Counted from the stretch's first letter, positions 1-6,302 are shown. The stretch: DNA of 10,482 nucleotides from Oscillospiraceae bacterium (GCA_015063655.1 SVTU01000048.1:1-10482), one strand, 5' to 3'. The notes: generated from the sequence alone by a model not told the origin. Numbers and translations: made by a program.

Positions 1-846
1 GGCACGCTGCTCACCGCCCTCACAAGCTCCCGTGTTGCCAATACCCTATACCGTATTGCCGATTTCGGAGACGAGCCGAAAACAGCCTTCGCCTGCCTGT
101 GTGCGGGTCTGTGTGCCACGGTGATATGGGCACTCTCTGCTCTGCGCTTCGGCATTCCCACAAGCGAGAGCCATGCCCTCATATCGGGCATCTCGGGGGC
201 GGCCGTTGCCTGCCGTCACAGCTTTTCCGCCCTGCAGGCGCAGGAGTGGCTGTTTGTGGCGGGCGGGCTGTTCCTCTCCACGCTTCCCGCCATTCTCTTG
301 GGACGCCTTTTGTATTCTCTTATTTGCCGACTCTGCCAAAGCTACGAAAGGCGGCGCATGATGCGCACCTTTCGACGGGCTCAGATCTTGGGGGCGGCAT
401 CGGGAGCGTTGATGCACGGTCTGCAGGATTCGCAAAAATTTATGGGTGTTTTCATGCTGGGCGTCACCTTTTTGCAAAGCGGACACTTAGCGGATAGCTT
501 TTCCATTCCCTTTTCCGTCGTCCTTCTCTGTGCCTCAGCCCTCACGCTTGGCACCATGCTTGGCGGTGGGCGCATTATCCGCAAAATCAGCGTGGATATG
601 GTGAGGCTTGACGCCGTGGGCGGCTCGGCCGCCGATATGGCAACCTCGGTGGTGCTTGCCGTCTGCTCCATAGCGGGCATGCCCGTCAGTACCACACACG
701 CCAAGGCCTGCGCCATGATGGGCGTGGGAAGCCGAGGGCAGGAGCGTATGGACGGACGTGTTATTATGGAGATCGCAGGGGCATGGCTCTTGACCTTTCC
801 CTGCTGCTTCCTGCTTGGCTACGCTCTGTCATTTTTACTGATGTGA
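1..846 (+). CDS. pit: Inorganic phosphate transporter, PiT family (5' end outside window)
   Basis: Membrane permease that imports inorganic phosphate with a cation. The frame is open from the first base of the window, so this is the C-terminal 281 residues of a longer protein; the ATG at 121 is internal. Two signatures of the duplicated PiT fold are visible: GIPTSESHALISG (window residues about 51-63), and IAGMPVSTTHAKA followed by a GVGSRG turn near the C-terminus. Between them is MHGLQDSQKFMG, the place of the second HGANDxQK-type motif; the Asp is kept while the usual Ala-Asn is Leu-Gln. Several hydrophobic helices and the ending YALSFLLM fit a polytopic protein. The next gene, a PhoU-like protein, starts 9 bases after the stop, a common pairing for PiT carriers. 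Family assignment is firm; transported ion and direction are inferred from the family. Confidence 0.9.
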   Translation, partial: GTLLTALTSSRVANTLYRIADFGDEPKTAFACLCAGLCATVIWALSALRFGIPTSESHALISGISGAAVACRHSFSALQAQEWLFVAGGLFLSTLPAILLGRLLYSLICRLCQSYERRRMMRTFRRAQILGAASGALMHGLQDSQKFMGVFMLGVTFLQSGHLADSFSIPFSVVLLCASALTLGTMLGGGRIIRKISVDMVRLDAVGGSAADMATSVVLAVCSIAGMPVSTTHAKACAMMGVGSRGQERMDGRVIMEIAGAWLLTFPCCFLLGYALSFLLM

Positions 847-855
847 GGAGTACGT

Positions 856-1353
856 ATGAAACGGTATGATTATTTTGAGGGACTGTCTCGCCTATGCGAG
901 TATGCGATGCAGGCCGTCACGCTCTGCTGTGCCTGGCCGTGCGACCGCCGTGCGCTTGACGGATGGCTTGACAAGGCCGAGCATGAGCTTTTTGTGTGCG
1001 AGCAGGCACTGTTTTTTGATTTTCTTCCACCGCTCGACCGAGAAAGCATCGCCGCCTGCGCCCACGCCCTGCGCCGTGTGACCTACGTGGCCGTTCTCTG
1101 CGCCCCTGCCCGTCACAGCCCCGCTCCGCACAAGGAGGAAGCACGGCTCTACCCTCAGCTTGCCGAACGGCTCAGGGATACCGTCTCTCTTCTGCAAACG
1201 GTGCGAAGGCCCGAGGTCCTGCCCGACAGAGAGGGCTTTGCGCATGCCCTGTCCCGCCTGCGCCCCTACGCCGCCTCTCCCCTCTCCCCGCTCTGTCTTG
1301 CCCTCTCCCATGCCTTTGATACGGTGGTTGAGAGCATGCTGACGAACATTTAA
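856..1353 (+). CDS. PhoU-like protein, DUF47 type, partner of PiT carrier
   Basis: A 165-residue, probably all-helical soluble protein. The opening YFEGLSRLCEYAMQAV resembles the first helix of DUF47/PhoU-like proteins (YFExxxxLAExAxxAA). The stretch EHELFVCEQ ... LPPLDRESIAACAHAL aligns by eye with the family's EHEADEI ... ITPFDREDIxxLAxxL signature. It is shorter than the usual roughly 200 residues, with divergent central and C-terminal parts, so it may be a reduced member. GAGGAG at 845-850 lies 5 bases before the ATG and overlaps the end of pit, so the two genes are almost certainly co-transcribed. The known role of such partners is to modulate the cognate phosphate carrier; that is inferred here. 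The assignment rests on a short motif match plus context. Confidence 0.72.
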   Translation: MKRYDYFEGLSRLCEYAMQAVTLCCAWPCDRRALDGWLDKAEHELFVCEQALFFDFLPPLDRESIAACAHALRRVTYVAVLCAPARHSPAPHKEEARLYPQLAERLRDTVSLLQTVRRPEVLPDREGFAHALSRLRPYAASPLSPLCLALSHAFDTVVESMLTNI

Positions 1354-1402
1354 CCATATTACGTCCATCAATAAGGGATCATTCCGCAGAAATTCAACCA
1401 CA

Positions 1403-1474
1403 GCTTGGCCAAGCCAATCATCACGATGCAAAGCATCTCATCACGCCTAACTTGCCCGCAGGGCAATCATAACG
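1403..1474. repeat. Tandem array of three small hairpins with ATCATCAC-like linkers (REP-like)
   Basis: Three palindromes follow one another: GCTTGG/CCAAGC (1403-1414), GATGC-AAA-GCATC (1425-1437) and TTGCCC-GCA-GGGCAA (1452-1466). They are joined by the related linkers AATCATCAC (1416-1424), TCATCACG (1438-1445) and TCATAACG (1467-1474). Stem sequences differ while linkers are nearly constant, the pattern of short interspersed REP-like arrays in bacterial intergenic DNA. It lies downstream of the PhoU-like gene, just before the E1 hairpin. Function unknown. Confidence 0.6.
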
Positions 1475-1736
1475 TAGGGGGCTGTCTCAAATTTGCATTT
1501 GAGACAGCCCCTTTAGGGGATAGGCAGATTTGAGCAAGAAGCGTCGTTCTCGGCGGCGACAGGCGTACAAAGGTACGTCGAGCCGCCGAAACGGCGGTAG
1601 AAAAAGTCCGATATATTTTGAAATCCGTAAGGATTTCTACCTTAGAACGGTCTCATTTACGCTTTAGGCGTATCTGAGATGGTTTTTTGTTATTTTTACG
1701 GACTTTTTCGGTCTTGCCAAATATGACAGCCCCTAC
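1474..1736. repeat. Structured intergenic element E1 with imperfect terminal inverted repeats
   Basis: The outer ends are inverted copies: GTAGGGGGCTGTCTCAAATTT on the left, and GTAGGGGCTGTCATATTT read on the minus strand from 1736. Inside, in order: the 1476-1513 hairpin; GGCAGAT at 1523-1529; a long hairpin at 1545-1593 with stem CGTT(C)TCGGCGGC/GCCGCCGAAACG and a GTAC-AAAG-GTAC tip; and a domain closed by AAAAAGTCCG (1601-1610) with CGGACTTTTT (1699-1708). That domain encloses two hairpins, GAAATCC-GTAA-GGATTTC (1620-1637) and TCTCA..TACGC-TTTAG-GCGTA..TGAGA (1651-1679). I found no gene in it. It resembles a MITE-like or structured-RNA repeat and is related to E2. Read on the minus strand, the closing stem ends in CGGACTTTTT, so it could also help end dpaB transcription. 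Confidence 0.5.
1476..1514 (+). terminator. Strong hairpin after pit operon; also 5' hairpin of element E1
   Basis: A perfect 15-bp stem (GGGGCTGTCTCAAAT, 1478-1492, pairing with 1497-1511) has a TTGC loop, extends by two weaker pairs and is followed by a short TTT. It probably ends pit-operon transcription, although the U-tract is weak. A close relative with the same TTGC loop occurs at 8863-8900, so it belongs to a dispersed hairpin family. Confidence 0.6.
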
Positions 1737-1748
1737 TCCCTAGTTCTT

Positions 1749-2309
1749 CTATAAAAACAGCTTGTGAATCCTCTCTCCCCTCCGTGCCGCCGCCAGCGTG
1801 GGAAGCACCATGTCAAAGCAAGCCACAAGCGAATGCGGCTTGCCCTCGGGATCGTCCTGCCGCATCGGCACAAAGTAGACCGACCTTCGGCACAGCATCG
1901 TGCCGATATTGGGCAGATTAGCGGACAGCGCATCGTTGGTCGCCAGCGCAATAATCAAGGGGCGATCGGTTCTCAGATGAGCCTTTGCCGCCATTTTGAC
2001 GGCCGTGTCGGTGATCCCGTTGGCCATGCAGGCAAGCGTGTTGCCCGTGCAGGGGCAGATCAGAAGCGCCTCAAGCGGCGTCATAGGGCCAAGCGGCTCA
2101 GCCCCCGTCACCGTATGCACGATGGGGCGTCCGCATAGTGTCTCCACCTGCTCGCACAGCGCCCGTGCCGTGCCAAATCGGGTATCCGTAGTATATACGT
2201 TCTCGCTCATAATGGGCAGTACACTCTCCCCTGCCTCGATCAAGCACCGAAGCTGACGAAGCGCTTCTGCATGGGTACAGTATGAGCCGCACATGGCAAA
2301 GCCTATCAT
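1749..2309 (-). CDS. dpaB: Dipicolinate synthase subunit B (flavoprotein-like)
   Basis: Subunit B (SpoVFB) of the enzyme that converts the lysine-pathway intermediate 4-hydroxytetrahydrodipicolinate to dipicolinic acid in the mother cell; dipicolinate is then loaded into the spore core. The 186-residue protein starts MIGFAMCGSYCTHAEA and shows the flavoprotein-family pattern typical of DpaB: CPCTGNTLACMANGITDT (a TGNT loop), MAAKAHLRTDRPLIIA, TNDALSANLPNIG, and VPMRQDDPEGKPHSL near the C-terminus. I chose the ATG at 2309 rather than the longer open frame because it overlaps the dpaA stop as ATGA, has GGGAGG just upstream, and gives the usual family length (about 190-200). It is translationally coupled to dpaA. 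Assignment is firm. Confidence 0.95.
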   Translation of the reverse strand: MIGFAMCGSYCTHAEALRQLRCLIEAGESVLPIMSENVYTTDTRFGTARALCEQVETLCGRPIVHTVTGAEPLGPMTPLEALLICPCTGNTLACMANGITDTAVKMAAKAHLRTDRPLIIALATNDALSANLPNIGTMLCRRSVYFVPMRQDDPEGKPHSLVACFDMVLPTLAAARRGERIHKLFL

Positions 2310-3199
2310 CGCACGCCCTCCCCTCTTATCAAGCGATCCGCCACATCGGCAATGGCATACCCTGCACTTTGCGGAGCGTATTTTCCCGGCAGAGAGGTGG
2401 CCCACAGCACGTTGGCACCAAGCTCCTTGGCGGCTCCGATATCCACGCCGCCGGGGGCGGAGGCAAGATCCACCAAAAAGGTATCGCTTGACAGGCGCTC
2501 AAGGAAGGCTCGGTCAAAGATCCAATGCGGAACGGTATTGAAGATCACGTCAAAGCCCATAGCCATACGCTCAATGCCCTCTCTTTGCTCAAGGGAAAGC
2601 GTACAAGCTCCCATTGAGGCAACGAGAGCAAGCTCCTTTTCGTTCCGTGCCGCCACCGTCACCGTAACACCCAGCGCCCGCAAAAGGCTGAACAGGTGCT
2701 TAGCGATGCGCCCACTGCCCGTAATGGCAATGCGGGCCTCACGCACGTTCATGGGCAAACGGTTCATCACGATGCTGAGTGCCGCCTCTGCCGTTGTGTA
2801 AGCATTTTGCGCCACAAAGCCCTCTTCCTCATAGTAATCGGTGACAGAAAGCCCCCTTTGCGTCAGCTGACGGAGCAACGCCCCGTCCATGCGCCCGCCC
2901 AGCACACGTGCACCGTCGGGTATGGCCTGCACCATAGCGGAAAGCCGCAGGGGCAGGCTCTCGGCCTGCGCCCGCATATTCAAATGAGTGCCGTCAAGTG
3001 AGGCGGGCAACGGCAGCAGCACGGCATCGGTGCCGTCCAGTGCCTCTTCGGGTGTGGGACATTCCTCCCACAGCCCTTCGGGGGCAAGCAAAGGGCGCAG
3101 ACCGTAGGCGCGCACCGTATACGTCCCCGACAGCCGTTTTGCCGCATAGCACAGCCTCTCGTCTCCGCCGAGAACGGTAATATTGAAATGCTCTTTCAT
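2306..3199 (-). CDS. dpaA: Dipicolinate synthase subunit A (NAD(P)-binding)
   Basis: Subunit A (SpoVFA) of dipicolinate synthase; 297 residues, the usual length. Features in order: GGDERL at residues 11-16 in an N-terminal Rossmann-like domain; the nucleotide-binding turn ITGSGRIAKHL at 158-168; FNTVP at 220-224; and the family hallmark VDLASAPGGVD at 243-253, then LPGKYAPQSAG at 270-280. The ATG at 3199 has AAGGA about 10 bases upstream. It forms a two-gene operon with dpaB. An 82-base gap separates it from comEC and holds a possible sporulation promoter and two small hairpins. The gene implies that the host makes dipicolinate-containing endospores and uses the SpoVF route rather than the Etf-linked route of many other clostridia. 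Confidence 0.96.
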   Translation of the reverse strand: MKEHFNITVLGGDERLCYAAKRLSGTYTVRAYGLRPLLAPEGLWEECPTPEEALDGTDAVLLPLPASLDGTHLNMRAQAESLPLRLSAMVQAIPDGARVLGGRMDGALLRQLTQRGLSVTDYYEEEGFVAQNAYTTAEAALSIVMNRLPMNVREARIAITGSGRIAKHLFSLLRALGVTVTVAARNEKELALVASMGACTLSLEQREGIERMAMGFDVIFNTVPHWIFDRAFLERLSSDTFLVDLASAPGGVDIGAAKELGANVLWATSLPGKYAPQSAGYAIADVADRLIRGEGVR

Positions 3200-3211
3200 A
3201 CGTTTTGGTTC

Positions 3212-3243
3212 CTTTCATGAAAGCCGCAGACACGATTGTCTGC
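3212..3243 (-). promoter_or_regulatory. dpaA leader hairpins covering the ribosome-binding region
   Basis: GCAGACA (3226-3232) pairs with TGTCTGC (3237-3243) around CGAT, next to the perfect palindrome CTTTCATGAAAG (3212-3223). The dpaA Shine-Dalgarno AAGGA overlaps the second palindrome. The pair could modulate dpaA translation or mark the end of comEC; neither is followed by a T-tract on the minus strand. Confidence 0.3.
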
Positions 3244-3251
3244 ACACTATC

Positions 3252-3259
3252 ATTGTATG
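3252..3259 (-). promoter_or_regulatory. Possible sporulation-sigma -10 element upstream of dpaA
   Basis: On the minus strand, 3259-3252 reads CATACAAT, matching the known sigma-E -10 consensus CATACANT and close to the sigma-K form CATANNNTA. It lies about 53-60 bases before the dpaA ATG. I see no convincing -35, so this is tentative, but mother-cell control is expected for dpa genes. Confidence 0.35.
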
Positions 3260-3281
3260 AAGAAGCACCCCGCTTTGACAG

Positions 3282-5519
3282 TTACGGAAGCAGGATATAT
3301 CCCGCCCGCTCCCGTCCTGCCGTCACCGTTGTTTCTTGTGCGGCGCAGGTGCGCCATATCCCAGCCATCTCACATCGGCACACGTGCAGGCGCTCGGCAC
3401 ACACCTCGCCCGCCTTCCATTGCCGCACAGCGGCATGCGGTGCGTCAGACACACCGTGCGCCCCCACAATGACGGCATCCGAGGCAGACAACAAAGACAG
3501 ACAGCCCGTGTCTCCATAATCGGCAGACACGTACGTTACCACCTGCCCGTCAGCCATCAGTGCCGCACAAAAGGCGCTCCCGCCTCGGTCGGTATAGACT
3601 CGCACCGCCGTGTGTCCAAGCACGGACAGCTCCTCACCGTATTCGTAAACGATCACCTCAACGCCGTATCGCTCGGCCAGCTCATCAAGCTGCCTGCCTT
3701 CCTTTCTGTCCGTATCCGTTTTCGGCATAGGCAGATACAGCGTGCGCACAAAACGGCTTCGCAGCGTGCGCTCTAAGGCAAAGGAGTGAGATGCGTGATA
3801 GTGCGTCAGCACCACGCTCCGTATCTCCGTGGCATACCGAGAGGCGGCAAGAGAGGCGGCACGGTATGCTAAGTCCGCATCGCCCGTGCTGATGTCCACA
3901 AGCACGGCCTCCGCCCCCTCAACGCACACCATGATCTCCTCACCCTCACCGTACGCCAGAGCTGTGTGCGTCGGCATGGGCAGATACCGCATCCAAAGGG
4001 CGCAGGCGGTAAACATGACAAAGGCAACCCCAATAGGCAACAGAACAAAGCCCTTTTTTCGCAAGCGCACCCCAAGCAAGATCGCCAGGGCCGCGCTCAC
4101 CGCCGCCACCGTGCCGCCGATCAGCGGATGGCGCAACGACAGCATAGCTCCCTGCACGGCAGAGGCCTCGGCACTCACGTACAGAATAGCCTGCGCAACG
4201 TAGCGAGCGGCATACACAAGCGGTGCGCCAACCGCCCCCAATGCCCCCACGGGCAGAGCGACGAGGCACAAGATCATAAACACCGAGCATAGGGGCGAGA
4301 GCAGGACGTTGGTGATGATCCCCATCACCGAAAGCTCGCCAAAATACCGCCAAACGGGTAACAGCGTAAAGACGGAGCATATCACGCTCAGGCTAACGGC
4401 CCTGAGCAACCAAAGCAGGATGCGGGCCATCAGTCCTCTTCCCTGAAGCCGATGCCCAAGGCGGGCAGACAGCAGAGGGTATACGGTCACAAGCCCCAGC
4501 GTGGCCAAAAAGGACAGCTGCAAGCCGATATCGTTGATGGCACGGGGCATGATCAGCACCACGGCCGACACCGACACAAAAAGCGACGTCAGCGTATCGT
4601 TCTCCGCATACAGCCAATAGGCAAAATAGACAAGCAACAACATCAAGGCCGAACGGCAGGCGGACATGGCAAAGCCCGTCAAGGCCAGAAAGGCCACGCA
4701 AAGAACCGAAAGAACACCGCAGCGCACGCCCTTTTTGATGCGCAGACGGCGCAAAAGAAGCTCTCCCGCTCCCATCATCACCGCCATATGCAGGCCGCTC
4801 ACCGACAGCAAATGCGAGATCCCACTGCGGCGGAAATCCCGCACGCTCCGAGCGGTCATATCCTCGGTGTTGCCAAGCAGCACGCCCTCGCACAGCGCAC
4901 CGCTCTCCTCGCCAAGCACCGTCTTCATATATGCTCCCGCTCGGTCACGCAAGGTGAGCAAGCGAATGCGTGCCGTCCTCTCACCCCCTGCGAGCAGTAC
5001 GGCATCCGACGGCTCACGCACCGTGGCCTGCTGCCATGCGGTAGCATCACGCTGTCTTAGAGCCGACAGCTCGGTGCGTATGGCCAGGCGGTCGCCCGCC
5101 TCGGCCGCATCCGCATACGCAAACACCGCCACGATATCCTCGCCCGCCTGCTCTCCGTCCACAGAAAGCAAACGTGCCCGATACTCCGAAGAATGGGCCG
5201 AGGAGTAGGTCTCTTCCAGGATCCTGACCTCGGCGATATGCGAGCCATATGCCTGCTCTCGTTTGTGTTGCGGCAGGCTCACACGAAGGAAGAAGGAGCA
5301 AACACCGCTAAACAAAAAGACGGCACACAAGCAAAGATACCAAAGGCGCACACGGTGATGCTTGCCGCATATCGCCAAAACGGTCAAGACCGCACAAGCG
5401 ACCGCCAAAAGCACCGTCAAAAGCCCCGTGATGCCCCACGTAGGATAAGAGGCAACAAGTGAGCCGAGCAAAAACAAAAAGCAGAAAACGCAGAGCGGTC
5501 TGCGGTAAAACAGCCCCAT
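3282..5519 (-). CDS. comEC: DNA internalization competence protein ComEC/Rec2
   Basis: Inner-membrane channel that takes single-stranded DNA into the cell during natural transformation. The 745-residue protein has N-terminal helices, a DUF4131-like soluble part (about 85-190), then the Competence domain: GVLLGNTED (212-220), SGISHLLSVSGLHM (232-245), and helices including GFAMSACRSAL (about 282-292) continuing to about residue 515. The C-terminal metallo-beta-lactamase-like domain is degenerate: the metal motif reads HYHASH at 573-578, with Ser577 where HxHxDH has Asp, and the usual DVGQGDA opening reads AYGEGEE. I start at the ATG at 5519, not 5561, because GGAAGGGGG lies 7 bases before it and a sigma-A promoter (5572-5544) covers the upstream start. 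Fold assignment is firm; whether the host is transformable is unknown, since no other com genes are in view. Confidence 0.93.
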   Translation of the reverse strand: MGLFYRRPLCVFCFLFLLGSLVASYPTWGITGLLTVLLAVACAVLTVLAICGKHHRVRLWYLCLCAVFLFSGVCSFFLRVSLPQHKREQAYGSHIAEVRILEETYSSAHSSEYRARLLSVDGEQAGEDIVAVFAYADAAEAGDRLAIRTELSALRQRDATAWQQATVREPSDAVLLAGGERTARIRLLTLRDRAGAYMKTVLGEESGALCEGVLLGNTEDMTARSVRDFRRSGISHLLSVSGLHMAVMMGAGELLLRRLRIKKGVRCGVLSVLCVAFLALTGFAMSACRSALMLLLVYFAYWLYAENDTLTSLFVSVSAVVLIMPRAINDIGLQLSFLATLGLVTVYPLLSARLGHRLQGRGLMARILLWLLRAVSLSVICSVFTLLPVWRYFGELSVMGIITNVLLSPLCSVFMILCLVALPVGALGAVGAPLVYAARYVAQAILYVSAEASAVQGAMLSLRHPLIGGTVAAVSAALAILLGVRLRKKGFVLLPIGVAFVMFTACALWMRYLPMPTHTALAYGEGEEIMVCVEGAEAVLVDISTGDADLAYRAASLAASRYATEIRSVVLTHYHASHSFALERTLRSRFVRTLYLPMPKTDTDRKEGRQLDELAERYGVEVIVYEYGEELSVLGHTAVRVYTDRGGSAFCAALMADGQVVTYVSADYGDTGCLSLLSASDAVIVGAHGVSDAPHAAVRQWKAGEVCAERLHVCRCEMAGIWRTCAAQETTVTAGRERAGYILLP

Positions 5520-5543
5520 GTCAATCCCCCTTCCTTTTTTCTC

Positions 5544-5572
5544 ATCATACCATACCATCACTCTTCTGTCAA
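5544..5572 (-). promoter_or_regulatory. Sigma-A promoter of comEC
   Basis: On the minus strand TTGACA (5572-5567), a 17-base spacer and TATGAT (5549-5544) form a near-consensus promoter. Transcription should begin near 5537, giving a leader of under 20 bases. It excludes the longer comEC start at 5561, which lies inside the promoter. Confidence 0.8.
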
Positions 5573-5631
5573 CGATAATGCCCGAAAAATGGGCAAAATG
5601 GGAATACTTTGTAACGAAATCGTGAATTGAC

Positions 5632-5660
5632 TTGACAAGTGGAGCGTAATATTATATAAT
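5632..5660 (+). promoter_or_regulatory. Consensus sigma-A promoter of acpP
   Basis: TTGACA (5632-5637) and TATAAT (5655-5660) are both perfect and separated by exactly 17 bases. The predicted start near 5667 leaves a leader of about 88 bases. A strong constitutive promoter is in keeping with the high demand for acyl carrier protein. It diverges from the comEC promoter; I saw no FapR-like operator between them. Confidence 0.88.
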
Positions 5661-5669
5661 AGATTGAAA

Positions 5670-5717
5670 TGTGCCCCATCCGCTCGCTAAGCGAGCCGCT
5701 CATCCCCTTTGGGCACA
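5670..5717 (+). promoter_or_regulatory. Folded 5' leader of acpP
   Basis: Right after the predicted transcript start, TGTGCCC (5670-5676) can pair with GGGCACA (5711-5717), enclosing a perfect hairpin GCTCGC-TAA-GCGAGC (5682-5696). The Shine-Dalgarno GGAGG at 5742-5746 is left free. It may be a stabilising 5' stem or a regulatory leader; I recognise no known riboswitch class. Confidence 0.4.
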
Positions 5718-5754
5718 CGTTACCCTGTTAAACATAATTTCGGAGGATATGAAC

Positions 5755-5979
5755 ATGTACGAAAAGTTTGTTGAGCTGTTGGTTGAGGAATTGCAGATCG
5801 ACCGCGACGACATCACCATGGACGCTGACCTCTCCAACGACCTCGGTATCAACTCGATCGAGCTTGCCGACCTCGTGATGCTGTGTGAGGACAAATTCGG
5901 CATCGAAATTCAGGACGACGATATCCGTCAATTCTCGACGGTCAGAGACGTTGTCAACTATCTGGAGACCTTGAAGTAA
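5755..5979 (+). CDS. acpP: Acyl carrier protein
   Basis: Small acidic helical carrier (74 residues) that holds growing fatty-acyl chains on a 4'-phosphopantetheine arm. The attachment site is Ser34 in DLGINSIELADLV; most family members have Asp before the Ser, here it is Asn33. The rest fits the family: IDRDDITMDADLSNDL, then VMLCEDKFGIEIQDDDI and a C-terminal TVRDVVNYLETLK helix. GGAGG (5742-5746) lies 8 bases before the ATG at 5755; the in-frame ATG at 5749 is only 2 bases from it and unlikely, and the open frame back to 5671 is leader. It is monocistronic, behind a consensus promoter and before a palindrome at 5996; no other fatty-acid gene is in the window. Phosphopantetheinylation is inferred from the family. 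Confidence 0.94.
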   Translation: MYEKFVELLVEELQIDRDDITMDADLSNDLGINSIELADLVMLCEDKFGIEIQDDDIRQFSTVRDVVNYLETLK

Positions 5980-5995
5980 TCGCATGATACGCAAA

Positions 5996-6026
5996 GAGAG
6001 CGGCAAGTCTGTGACTTGCCGCTCTC
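5996..6026. terminator. Palindrome copy 1 after acpP, with adjacent second hairpin
   Basis: A perfect 14-bp stem, GAGAGCGGCAAGTC (5996-6009) with 6013-6026 and a TGT loop. It is followed immediately, sharing three bases, by a 15-bp stem, CTCAGCGTGTCGAGA (6024-6038) with 6042-6056. It lies 17 bases after acpP, but no T-tract follows on the plus strand, so termination would depend on stem strength. An identical copy lies at 6259-6288. Confidence 0.55.
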
Positions 6027-6056
6027 AGCGTGTCGAGATGTTCTCGACACGCTGAG

Positions 6057-6259
6057 CAGACGCCGAAAAAGGTGGGCAGATGTTTCGTTCTTACATTCGT
6101 CGGCGTACGAGGGTACGCCAGAGTGTAAGAACGGAAGAAGCAAGTAAGCACAAGGCTTTCTCGATGAAATCCTTGTGCTTCTCCTATATTTGCCACGTTC
6201 CGCATTTTTTACCTTTTCCTTCTTCCTGCTTGCGGTCTGGCAGCTTTTTCGACAGTCTG
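6057..6259. repeat. Structured intergenic element E2
   Basis: A gene-free stretch between convergent acpP and natB with nested pairing. The outer arms are CAGAC (6057-6061) with GTCTG (6255-6259) and CGAAAAAG (6064-6071) with CTTTTTCG (6244-6251). Inside are GGCAGAT (6075-6081); a long hairpin CGTTCTTACA (6086-6095) with TGTAAGAACG (6124-6133), capped by GGCGTAC-GAGG-GTACGCC (6102-6119); and AAGCACAAGG (6146-6155) with CCTTGTGCTT (6171-6180), enclosing TTTC/GAAA. It shares GGCAGAT, the CGTTCT stem base and the GGCGTAC-RARG-GTACGYC tip with E1. No convincing coding frame is seen. Confidence 0.5.
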
Positions 6260-6297
6260 AGAGCGGCAAGTCTGTGACTTGCCGCTCTTCCTTTTAT
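6259..6297. terminator. Palindrome copy 2 after natB
   Basis: The 30 bases at 6259-6288 are identical to 5996-6025: a 13-bp stem with a TGT loop. Here the plus strand continues CTTCCTTTTATTT, a T-rich tail, so it can terminate rightward transcription arriving from acpP. It also lies 15 bases past the natB stop and can act leftward, although without a T-tract on that strand. Confidence 0.6.
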
Positions 6298-6302
6298 TTA
6301 TT

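Noticed and set aside
892..1431. 179-residue minus-strand frame opposite the PhoU-like gene
   Set aside because: Low-complexity Gly/Arg-rich antisense shadow of a GC-rich gene; no ribosome site or family resemblance.
1403..1474. CRISPR array
   Set aside because: Linkers are only 8-9 bases, units are uneven and the intervening parts are palindromes, not spacers; no cas genes are present.
2310..2405. Longer dpaB frame adding 32 residues
   Set aside because: It lies inside dpaA and its extra residues do not match the family; the ATGA overlap and GGGAGG support 2309.
5520..5561. Longer comEC start giving 759 residues
   Set aside because: The upstream ATG lies within the sigma-A promoter and has no Shine-Dalgarno; the strong GGAAGGGGG serves the ATG at 5519.
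5573..5631. FapR-type operator between comEC and acpP
   Set aside because: No sequence like the FapR palindrome is present; only a short TGCCC/GGGCA repeat (5579-5595) is seen.
5671..5754. Longer acpP frame from 5671
   Set aside because: It starts almost at the transcript start, covers the folded leader and has no ribosome site.
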